From Onchocerca volvulus (Eukaryota; Nematoda; Chromadorea; Rhabditida; Onchocercidae), in assembly GCA_000499405.2 (NCBI GenBank), contig HG738138.1, forward strand, positions 20,995,753 through 21,059,752: DNA of 64,000 bases, given 5' to 3'. The position numbers and the translations under genes were made by a program. Shown here in pieces: positions 1 through 12,000 of the stretch. Numbering within the stretch: the first letter of the stretch is position 1; every line of letters begins with the position of its first letter. Below the pieces are notes generated by a model. It was not told the DNA's origin. It did not search any database and saw nothing but the letters and a program-made list of their open reading frames with translations.

Positions 1-161
1 CTTATTACAATCAAATCAGCAAATGTTATTTTCTCTCATACTTCTTTTCTATGATAGTATACATCGCAGTAAATTAAAAAAACACATCTGTTTTTACTTT
101 AATTAGTTATCGACTCTGATGAGAAAACCATTGGATTGTTGATTGAATTTATATTCAGAAA

Positions 162-3100
162 ATGTTTCATCCGTTAATCCTTCTAGGTTATGCTTTGATC
201 AATCGATTGTTGTTCATAGCCGATACTTGTCCTCCATTGCAAAAAGATGCATTGGTTATGCTTATCAATTATATTGTCGAGGTAGTTATTATTTTTAGTT
301 TAATTATATCTTTATTAATCGAAATTTGTCCTTCTTTGAAGGAAAGTGGCATTACATCAATAATACAATTTCTTGAATAGTTAATAAAGAAATCTAGTAT
401 GGAAAATTCGAAATTACGAGAAGTCGATTATTTTAGTTTGCAGCATACTTCAAATGTACAAGTATATCTAGCAGCTCATCATCGTTTAAATGCATTGCGT
501 GCAGCACCCGTTGAATTGCATTCATCTAGTATTTCTACGGATATGAATACTGTGGATGATTTGCCTCGTTTGAATTCACAGTGGATGGATGCAACCACAG
601 CAAAATCACAAACGCGTTTGGAGATGCTTGCAGCTGAATTCAAAAGACAGAAAGAAGAAGGCGTTAAGGTGCGTTATTGAAGGGAAATTTCTTAGTTTCT
701 GTAGAAATCATGATTTAATTAAGTTAGTACGTTATTGTTTAGTTTATTGTATCTTATCAATTTTTAATATGGATTTATTTGAAAAATGTTGTATAAAAAA
801 AAAATTAAACATAGGAATCAGCGAGGCGCACTATGCATGATCTTTTTGAGCAGCAGATCGCTATGGGGCAATTGCAAGAAGCTGCTAAATTATATGGTCG
901 TGGAATACGAGAATATTGCGCTACACCAAAACATATCATCGAAGTACTTCTGAAAATTTATTCCTTCCTAGCAGGTTGACAGTATGCTAATCTGTTGAGT
1001 ATTTGTGGTTATTTAGTATTGCATTTTTCCCTATGGTGTTAGTGGAAATTGTTTATTAGGAACTCATTATCATTAGCCGAGAATTATTTCACTTTTTTTC
1101 ATATACTCTATGAATTTCCTCCAGAACTAGTTTACTGCTTTCATGTCCTTGATTGGTTCTAGTAACTTTTAAGTTCGAAAAAATCTTTCGAATGCCGAGA
1201 TTAAAAACGGGCAAATGAGTAAATCAATTTAATAGGAATGTTTCCATAGATGTTTGTTTAGACTTCGCATTTTTTTTTTTTTTTTTTGATTACAGATGCT
1301 ATTGAATTGGATAGAAGTGACAATATATCTTAATCATTGGCATCGAGTGGAGCCTCTCCTTACACAAATCGAAAGAGCTTTAAGTATGAATTTCAAATTT
1401 TCAATTAATTTATTTTTTAAAATAAACACAAACGCTTATCTGATACGATTCCCCCACTATGGAAATGTATTTATGAGGAAAAATTATGAGATAAAAAAGT
1501 TTTCTGTTCTTTCTGGAATTTTTCTTTCAGAAAAAAAAAAAAAAAAAGCCGGAAAGCTCCAAAATCTCAACCACTAGCCGATTTGCCAACTTATTGTTTC
1601 TAATCTGTATAGGCACATTTCGTATCCAATTTAAAGCATAATTTTGTGCATACACATATACTTTATCAAGAACTGAATCATCACCCAAAAAATTAATTAT
1701 AATCGTTCAACTGTGACTTTCTGAGTTTTGCGCTGAAAAACTGCTAGACTTCAGAGACCGATTTATTAATGAAATTAACAAAATCTTTATTTATTATGGA
1801 TTCCTTTCATCTTACTGAAATTCCTTATGTGTTTTTCTATATAATTTAAAGGATAAAATGAATTGTTGAATGCAATTTTTTTCTTAATTCTTCGAAAACT
1901 TTTTGGTAATTAGTCGATTAAGTTGGCTATTTTGCAGTTGAAGCAATAGAAGTGGAAAATGTGGCGGCAACATCAACGAGTCGGCCTGGTCGTCTGGCAG
2001 CAAATTCAACTTACGCAGCAACTAGGAATATGAAAGAAATAATTGATAGTGCAAAGGCCAAAGTTTCAGCAGTTGCTGCTTTGAATTATCTTAACATGAG
2101 AAATTATAGATTAGTGGCCGAGAAATGTTTGAAGGTATCCATTATTGAAATATATATGATGTTTTAGTGAAATATGAGTTATCTAAATATGAATAATTAT
2201 AAACTAAAAATGTTATTTTGAGGTAGTAACAATTATGTATAGCAGAATCATTCGTATACTTCATTATGTTTATTAGAATGTCTTCTTCATGAAAAATACT
2301 GCATCAGGACTACTGTAAGATATTTTTGTTACCTGGAAGCAATTCCGAAATCAATACAGAACGATTTGCAAATTATTTTTCCAGATTGAATTTGATAATT
2401 TTGATTATCCAGCTTTGTTGGCTGCTAAAGATGTTGTTATGTTCGGTACTCTTTGCGCATTAGCAACTTTTGATCGATCAGAATTAAAGGACAAAGTTTT
2501 GGGGAGCTTAATGTTCTGGAAATTTCTCGAAGCAGAGCCAAAACTTATTGAATTGCTACAAAAATTTGTAAAAAGTCAATTTGGGATCTGTTTTGATATT
2601 TTGGAAAAAGTTTGTTCCTTACTAATTCTATACCAGTTTATTATGACTTTCCTGTATCTTTTTTTGTTTATGAAACTTATTAAACGAGGCTTCTACTTAC
2701 AATGATGGAAATGACAGAATATAAACAGAGACTAAAATTAGGCGAGTTTAATATATATTTTCTTAACATGATATCTAATTTTATGGAAGCAATCGTATGA
2801 GAAGTGCAAGCTATCTCAATAAACTGATAAAGAAAAAAAAAATCTGTTTTTAATCGTTATCAGATATAAGAGAAAAAGTTTTTCTACTGTAGTTTGGAGC
2901 TAAAAAACATCCATGGCAAAAGATGAATTTCCTAGAAAGCGACTATAGAGGATTGGGTGGGATTCATATTTAACTGTTTTACTCAATAAGATATCATTTT
3001 ACTTTGATATCTATTGAAAAATGAATAGTATTGAAAAGGTTTTATTTTCCATTTCACACGATCCACTTTTAATCTCTGAATTCTTAAAATCCATTCGATG

Positions 3101-5157
3101 TGCAAAAAAAATATTTTCTGGTGAATATCTGCATATGCCATTGAATTTTTATCTTATTTCTCTCTAAAGGAAACTTTTTTCAGATTCGTGATCAACTTCT
3201 TTTAAATATGCATCTTTGGTCGCATGTAAAAGAACTCTATCATTTGATTCGGCGACGAGCCATTGTGCAATATTTTACACCATATGCAGTTGCTGATATG
3301 AACAAAATGGCTATTACTTTTCGTGTTCATGTTGACGAGGTAATTACTGTAGGCATTTTTGAGTCAAAAATTTCAAATAATGGATATAGTTCTGTTAAAA
3401 TAGAATGAGTATGCTTTTCTTAGATTAATTTTAGACGTGATCAATTTTCTAATTTTAGAGCAATCATTTTCAAGAAAAGCAAAAATTTTTAATGTTATGC
3501 TTTAGTCATCACGCTTTTTACTTGAATGTATAAAAATTGTCATTGTAAATTACGTTTCCAATTAGTTCCAATTAGAGGGGAATAATAAGAAAAGTTGTTT
3601 TGAAAAAGGTATTAATGTAATTCGTTAAAAAAAATCTGGTCTAATATTGCAGTTGGAAAATGAGCTTGTTAAATTGATTGAAAGGAATGAAATATCCGCA
3701 AGGATCGACTCATCTTGTAAAAAACTATATTCGAAAAATGTAAACCAAGTTACAACTACCTATAATGAGTATGTTTTTAATCCCATGTTAGCAGCAATTG
3801 AATTTCCATTTTTTAAAACCTCTGGAAATAATTTTAATAAAGAAATAAAATTCATTTGTTTGAATATATATTTTCAGTTTTGATTTGATCACTTTTAAGG
3901 CTTATAAAAGTTAGTGATACGATGCATCGCAATATTTTGGATATTTTACTACGGGCCGCACTTCATCAGGCACAAATAACCATTGGACAAGCAGAAAATG
4001 GTTCACGTAATAGACGTCGCCCTCTGCAGGGATCTTCCGCAACCGATGAACTATCGGAACGTAAAATATGTGCTGGACAGCAGTTGAGTATGTTCTTTTT
4101 TTCATGCTTGAGATTTCAGATATATTATTCTAGATGTTGAAAATCAGTTTAAAATGAACTTTTAGCACGTCTTATCAAAGAAGAATGAATTCAAATATTT
4201 TCATTTCAAGAAATTTTTTGATTCTGAAAAAAATCACATATTTCTGAGATTTTTCAGAAAGTTTTTTGACGAACAACAGAGTTTTAGGTAGTGTAAGCGA
4301 TAGTATAGCAAGTTGTTCAACAAGTCAACTACCAGGTTTATTTTCACAAATTTTTGTTTCAGTATTTTTTGCTGGATGTATTATTAATAACTGAATATAA
4401 TCGATTGGTTTATTGATTTGTATTATGGATGTTACGTTAATCTAGAGATAATAACAAATATGTATTTAGGGTCTTTTATCTTCTGCTGATCTAAGAGATG
4501 AGCTGACAAGTCATTTGCATAACACAAATATACACATGCACATATATATGTGTGATTCTTTTATTTCAGTATCTCTATAATTTCGCTTACATTATGTATG
4601 AATTATGATCTTTATTTAATCCTGCTGAGACAGTATATGTTCTGTTGATGATTTGAAATTACATTTTATATTCAACATAAACAGTGTTTTAGGGCCTGCT
4701 AGAAGTTTGATGTCACGTCTTTTTGGTTCTGCTCGCGTCAGTTTCAGTCCAACCAATTCATCACAAGCTGCAGAAGCAGATAGTTCAAATGAAGTACCCA
4801 AGGTTGTCATATTGAGTTAGAATTAATCTGATAACATTTCGTTTGAAGTTTAATGCTGATCATCTGTTATATTTGGTCTTAGTGTTAAGAATTATTTTTC
4901 TGATTCAGTTCCAGATTGATTTAAACTTATTGTACTTTTATTGAATTCTGTTTTAGACTACTCCACTGAGAAGGGAGAACACGGAAATTGTACCTGCGGT
5001 TGAGAAGTCTTTCTCTGAGGCATCCTCTTCGATAAGTACTGGTAATGAGAATTCTCAGGAAGTTATCATACAGCGATATTCAGAGGATCAAGAAACCCCT
5101 TCTTTTCTGAAAGATGCTGTTTCTGATGTTGATGGTTGTGATAGAATCGATGAATGA
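162..5157 (+). CDS. csn-1: COP9 signalosome complex subunit 1 (CSN1/GPS1), 5' end uncertain
   Basis: CSN1 is the PCI-domain scaffold subunit of the COP9 signalosome, which removes NEDD8 from cullin-RING ubiquitin ligases. Exons read: 162-281, 444-668, 815-943, 1296-1383, 1938-2134, 2385-2609, 3184-3339, 3653-3768, 3900-4087, 4288-4335 (optional), 4693-4802, 4957-5157; the phases agree throughout, giving about 600 aa. Recognisable family blocks are RLLFIADTCP, KESARRTMHDLFEQ, YGRGIREYCATPKHIIE, LCALATFDR, IRRRAIVQYFTPYAVADM (PCI domain) and ISARIDSSCKKLYSKNVNQ (winged helix). The C-terminal tail after the helical end is longer and more Ser/Asn-rich than I recall for human GPS1. An acceptor lies at 157-158, three bases before the first ATG, so an upstream coding exon may be missing: the family normally has some residues before the FIAD block. 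I am confident of the family, less so of the N-terminus. Confidence 0.93.
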
Positions 5158-5242
5158 TTGTTATTTTCATTTCTTAAAGTTAATATCAACTTTTTTTCAT
5201 TACATCATTTCATTTAATATTGGATATATATTATTTGTATGA

Positions 5243-5248
5243 AATAAA
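5243..5248 (+). terminator. Polyadenylation signal of the CSN1 gene
   Basis: AATAAA lies 86 bases after the CSN1 stop codon, a usual nematode distance. No other canonical hexamer lies nearer to the stop. Confidence 0.6.
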
Positions 5249-5259
5249 TAGCATAAACA

Positions 5260-8200
5260 TGATTGCTCAGAACAAAAAAAAAATCATAGTTGGATGATCT
5301 TTTCAAAGCAGATCGCTTGAATGTCTGTTGTTGCTATTTGATCAGACAGCACTACGGTTGCACTGAGCGATAATTGACATTGTATTTTAAGATCATAATA
5401 TCATTTTAGAATTTTGTGGTTGGAGAAATCTTTACAGTTAAACAGATACCTGAGTAACAGTATTTTAATAATTCTTACTGTTTTAGTGGTCGCTCCTTTT
5501 AACAGTTACATCAATTTTAAAGTATTTTTTATATTCCTTCACTTCTCAACACCACATTAAAGAGCAAGTATTGGATAAGAAATCTCGTGTTGCAGTTATT
5601 ATGTTAGGTATTGGAGAGGTTATAAAATTAAGTAAGCACATTGGCATTGCTAGTTTTTTGTCAGAATTTCTAAAAACATTGTGAACGGAGTTTTTGAAGT
5701 GATAAGTGCCACTAGTATGAGATAAAACAAATATGCAAGCATCAAAGATATGTAAAAATGTTAATAAGAGATATCGATGCGTATTTTGATTTTCCAAGTT
5801 GCTGGAAATAATCTGAGATGTGTTTTCGATAATGAATTTATTACCTTCCCAGGTAGAATGTGAAATTTTTACTTCGGTATCATCGTATTTCTGAGCATTG
5901 CTTTATAAGGATCAGCCGCTACATGATTTTCGCCTGCAAGGATATTTTTGAAGTTTGCAATTAAAGATCTTGCATTTAAACGTCTGTTACACTTTAAACA
6001 ACAAACTGAATTGAAGCCGCGTTCTTTAAGTTCAAGTTCATAGGAGCAAATTTTAGTGTGACGATTTTAGTTCAGATTTGAGCGAAAGGATATTTCTATC
6101 AGTGAGGAATTTCGTCTTCCATACTATTTTTTTGGAAACGAAATTCGTGGCAAATAAGTTATGTAACATGGATGAGCATTACTTGACTGGAACTATCAAG
6201 CTGTTGAGAAAATTATATCCTGGATAATTGAAGCAAGTCAAGATAAGTTTTCTACATTCAGAACAAAGATTTGGCCTCTAATTTGAAGAGCTGCTCCTCT
6301 TGTAAGAATTACTGCGCAATCTGGAAAAATAATCATCCGTTGTTTTGCCGAGGGTAATGACATACTCTCTGTTGCCTATTAATGGTGCTAGCAGACATAT
6401 TTAGGTTGTCACGGTGATGAATGTTGAGGGACAGATGTCTTTACCTGATTTCATGACTATCATTCGCTCTGAGTGAAACAGGCAGATATGCAAATATGAT
6501 GAATACTGGTTGCTCTTTCCTCGCTTCAGATATCCTCGTCGTGGAAAAGCAACTGGACGCACATGTTTCAATAAGCTTGAATTATTATATTATTCAAGCT
6601 TCCTTCCTTCATTTTTCTCTACTTCTTTTAATCCTTTCAAAAAGCTCCTATTTATGATATATTGAATGCGGAAATAATGTACCGGAAGGAGAGCTTATGG
6701 ACTGATTTTCATCGAGTTAATGCGGGATTTGTAAATTTAATGATGTGATGACAATCACCACGAGTGCAACAAGTTGTCACAAATTTATCTCTTTTATGAT
6801 TGTCTCTGGGAGATACTGGATTCCTCAGTAACGATGAAAAAAATTTCCATCTGGGTGATATCAGATTCCTCAGTGGTCAAAAGAATTGCCACTTCATTCT
6901 GTTTTTTGTTCACCACGCCTAATAACCTGAAAATGAATTATAGTCTTGGAAAACAGGAAATATTTCAAAGTATTGCATCTCTACATTTGATTTGAAATTA
7001 ATTATCATCTGGCAAGAAATAAATAATTTCTAATTTTATATATGTAAGAACGCAGAAGTACAATTAGATAAGCAAACAAAACTGGCGGCGTAAATATTAT
7101 TCTTCTTTCTTATTCATATCAAAGTTCTTATCAAAATTAAATTTCTGGAAGTTTTTGTCGAATTTATTTTATCATATAAATTGATTTTTCACCCAAATTT
7201 TTGTAATGCAGAAGAAAGAAATGGTTCAAGTTTTTCTCGATTTTTCTTAACACAGTTTTAATTTGAAATTTTAACAAATTTACTTTTTAAAAAAATTTAA
7301 AAAATAAAAAAACAGCTTCTAATTTTTTAAAGGCATTATTTTAAAGTTCTCTGAATACCCATTTGGATTGGTTCCTCACAAAATTTTGAAAGCTTGGATA
7401 GTTTCATGTATTTTACCTAACAATATTTGAATCGTTACTTTTCTATCCGAATCCATCACTGAGTATTTTCATTAAAATTTATCATCAATTTTTAAAGTTG
7501 AAAGCTACAAGACAAAGTCATTGTCGTTCATTTGCGCGTTGCCAATTACACGCTATCAACTTTATACTTTCTTTCGAAATGAAAACAGTCCAAAGACTAA
7601 TATAATTGAGTCAGAAAGTTAGCTTAACTAGGGACAGTCATTGAATTTACGAAGCCGTTTTAATGCTGCAAGAAATATTGATTGCATATTTCTCATTTTT
7701 TTAAAATTTTTTACTTCTCATTTTTCAATTTTTGTTTTCTTTTCAATCCGGATTTTCTAAATCTCAAAAAGCTTTTAATAGTACAACTGCTTATCCAAGA
7801 ATGTAGCATTAATTTTTCCTTTTTCGAAGTGAAATTCAGTAGATATTTGAAAAAATTGAATTTGCAATTTATATTTTTTAAATGACAATCATATCTAGGA
7901 ATAAAATACTGCTATGCTTGAAAATGTGAAATTACGAATCAAAGAGCAGTTATTTGATATAGAAGTTATTTTTCTTGATTTTGCCTCTTGTTTCTGATTT
8001 TCTATTAGCCAACAGAAAAAAATTTCGCAAAAATTTCAGAAATTTTTTTGGAAAAGTTACGTTGCAAGAGCTATTTAAATGCTACCTCCATTCGAATTAT
8101 ACATATAGGATTTTGAGCATCATCAAAAATTTATTGGAAAAAAATTATGTGAAACGATTTTTCTAGAATCTAAAGAAGCTCAAGTATTCAGATTTGTCAA

Positions 8201-9030
8201 AAGAAATTGATGATTAGCATAAAAAAGATATTTATGCATGATTAATTAATTGTTCTAAAGCAAAATTTGTATTTATGTTAGTAACGTATTTACACCAATA
8301 ATTTGTATTCATATTAATAATTGGTATTGATTGCAAATGTATCTTGCGAGAGATTTTCGATTCTTTAAGTTGTGTTACTCATTTATTAATTGTTTCATTA
8401 ATACAAAAAACAATTGATAGAATTTTTACTATATTTAGATACGCAATTAAGATGTGTCTAAAATTGAGTTCTACTAATCTTATCACCTGTCGTGATACAA
8501 AAAGAATATAAGCTAACTCCTTTCATTAGAAATTATATTAATTGGAAATTATGATACATCGACTCGTTTCAGTATCTTTTACTATCCAGGCATTTCGGGC
8601 ACGTGTTCCTGTTTTTTTACCATATTTGTAGAAAACATGAGCATATGAAAAGAGAAGTGAACTGTATTCGTTTCAAACTTTAGATACAAGCAGTATTTTT
8701 GATCGTAATTTGAGTTATAATTTGATCAACCTTCGAATCTTTTGGGTTTCAAACGAATCATACGATGTCCAAAAGAAAATTGGCTGAAGATTTGTCAGAA
8801 GTTGTTAAATAAATCCAATAATAAATGCATTATTTTCAATTAATTTCTCCAATTAATGAAATGAATATGCAAATAATATAGTATTTTCGATTATGCAGTT
8901 ATGGCACACCATCATATATGTATTCTGAATCTTATTACTATCTTGGTCTCACTTTCAACGTGAAACCGAGTTAAGCAAAAGTTTCTGTTTGCTACTTGGC
9001 TATTTTTCTATCTGTCATAAAAATCGTGCT
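5260..9030. other. Intergenic region between CSN1 and G-alpha
   Basis: I see no exon series with matching phases here. All open frames are short and lack family motifs. The stretch includes a 10-bp-arm hairpin (6573-6601), a degenerate tandem duplication of about 45 bp (6806-6895) and long AT-rich tracts. The 5' regulatory region and any 5'UTR of the G-alpha gene should lie in its right-hand part. Confidence 0.6.
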
Positions 9031-9033
9031 AAA

Positions 9034-12000
9034 ATGGGAATATGCCAAAGTCAAGAAGAAAAAACGATGATGGCAAAAAGCAAAGCAATTGATCGAGAAA
9101 TGGTTCAAGGTCGTACTGCTCAACAAAATGTTGTTAAATTACTTCTTCTAGGTGGTTATTGTTGTAATCTGATTTTTTTTTCAAGTAATATGAAAAAACT
9201 GCTTAAGCATTCACTATGCATACGTTGTTTACTTATATAGTTGAATCATCTTGATGTCTCTAATGACTTAATGACCGGCCAGGGTCATTTTGTTAAATAT
9301 GAAATTTTAATAAGCTGTTTTGCACCATTCAGTTTTCATATAATTAGAAAAAGTATTGGGTCAAGAGATCATAGTAATTGGGATATGATTCCTTTAATTG
9401 TTCATTTCGCAATTTCCTGTATTCAATAATTAGAATCACTTTTAGGACCCGGGGAATGTGGCAAAAGTACAATTCTCAAACAAATGAGGTAAGCTGGGTA
9501 TTCATTAAAAGTTTTCAATGGATAGAATTTATGTGAAAGTACGCTTTTTTATATTTAGAATTTAATTGGCATTAAATTCAAAGCAAAATTTTAAATTTAT
9601 TCTTTATCTAAATTATTATAGCAATGCAATTCCTCATAAATTTGAATGTATTTTTTAAAATAAAATCACATTATTTAGGCTATTACATACTAATGGATTT
9701 ACTGATGAAGAAATAAATCAGCAGAAAACAGTTGTTTATAATAATATAGTGCAAGGAATGGCTTCTATTCTGCAGGGCATGAAAAAACTTAATATTCCAT
9801 TTGAGAATTCAGAACGAGATGTATGTTTGCAACCAAAACTTTTTAAAGAATTTCATTGAAACTATTGATGTTTATAAGCAAAATCGTAGTATTTCATAAT
9901 GTTTTAACAATGAACTTTGGTGGACTATATAGTTTTGTAAATTATATTTTAAATTTCCATCAAGCAATCGCAGTAACAATAAAACGATTCAAGAATGCAT
10001 CTGGACTAGATGGTCAGCATATGTTTTTGCATTCTTGAGGCAATTTGTATTGTAAAAACAGTGAAATTTGAAAAGTTGAAATTCGAAAAGATTTGCAGGC
10101 TGATGCTCGCGTTGTAATGGATGTTGTTAAATCAGGTAACGAATCAGAATCTTTAACCCCTGCGCTAACTGTCGCACTGAAGAATTTGTGGGCTGATAAG
10201 GGAGTTTGTAAGGATGCTTATGAACGTGGAAACGAATTTCAGATGCCAGAATCCATTGCTTAGTAAATATCCATGTTTAATTTACTACTCTTTTTCTTCA
10301 ATTGGAATAGTCTTTTTTTCAAATGCGTTTGAGCTGGGACTAAAGCTCAAATAACTTTTGAGGACACAAAATGTATTATTAATCAAAGTCGCATTACCGA
10401 TATCATTGAAATTGATGTTAATATAAAATTTTAGTGAACTTGAGAACTCACATGTTTATCATTCATGATTTCGATGGTTTTGATATCATTAGAATCAACA
10501 AGGTTTCAAAAAGGTAGCAAAAGTTGAAGGTTCAAAAAGCCACAAAAAAATCAAAACCGAGTCTATTCAAGATCTCGTTTGGTATTCTAAAAGCTGGCAA
10601 AATTTATTACTAATAAAATTGATAGTTAATTTATATATAGTAATATAGTGGTGATTTTATGAAAAACACTTTCGAGGCTGATGTTTTACAGTTTTATGGA
10701 TTCCATAGATCGAGTTTCGTTCCCTGGTTATAGACCTACCGAACAAGATATTTTGCTCAGTCGAATTAAAACAACAGGCATTGTGGAAGTGAAATTCAAA
10801 ATGAAAAATGTTGATTTTCGGTAGTTTTTCAAAATTAGTGGTTTATAATACAAATAATTAATTCTTTGCTATGAATTTTAGTTTCCAAAAAATTCAAGCC
10901 CAAAGCTTTATTCCATTTAATTTTCATTCACTTTCATAGTAACTTTTCTTTCGATAAGATATATGCCACAAAATGAAATAAAAAGTAATATTTCATTTAC
11001 TAATACCATAGTTAAAGAGATGTCATATAATTCTTGTTGCGAAAAATCTCGAAAGCGTCTCATTGATCAAAGTATATTTGAATTTCTCATTTTAATTTCT
11101 TTTGTTGCTTATCGTTGCCAGAGAAAATTTTACAAAAATAATATTTGAAATATAAAAAATTTGTTCTGATTCAAATCCGAAAAGAAATTTTCAGATTTGA
11201 ATCAGAATAAAAATTAGTTATCAATCTTCTAATTTCTTTAATTTTTTCAAATCTGTGTGATTTTTCGGAATAACTTGCAGAATTTTTGATGTCGGTGGCC
11301 AACGCTCCGAACGTAAGAAATGGATTCATTGCTTTGAAGATGTCAATGCAATCATATTTATTGCAGCAATCAGTCAATACGATCAAATGCTTTTTGAGGA
11401 CGAAACCACGGTAATTATTGTTTTTTTTATTTCATATGCCTGTCCGTCAATCGATATATTTTCCAACTGTATTTTAATTGTTGGATATTCTGCAGCAATG
11501 CATATCGCTCATTAATTCATCAATTTTGTAATATATAAAATATAGATTTTAATTCGGACAATGCTCGAAGTATCAATTTTTCGCGCAATGTATCAAAGCC
11601 TATATTCCTCATTAGCTTGAGCAGAACAAATTATTAAGTTAAACTAAAATTTAATCACGAAACAAGTGGAAAAACCTCTTTTTAATCTGCTCATTTGGTG
11701 TTAATAATTGGATAAAATGTAAACATTTTGAAAAATTGCTGTTTTCTGCAAAAGGCTATAATTATTCATTTTTCAGTTGCCTTCTAAATAAATGATGAGA
11801 ATTCGTTGCAACTAGGCAACAATAAATTAGCATTTCAAGGATGACTACCGACCAATTAAACTGACGCATTTCTTATATTAACTGAATAGCGTGGGAGAAA
11901 AATGTATAGCTTTCTCAGAAAGTTCTATACAATTATTAATTTAGCTTTTTTCCCAAAGCTTAAATTTCAATAAAAAATGCCATGCATAAAAAAGTAAAAG

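Noticed and set aside
399..443. ATG at 399 as start of CSN1
   Set aside because: A better acceptor (TTTGCAG) ends at 443, and the exon starting 444 continues the family sequence (HTSNVQVYLAAHHRL) in phase from 162-281; the codons 399-443 would be intronic.
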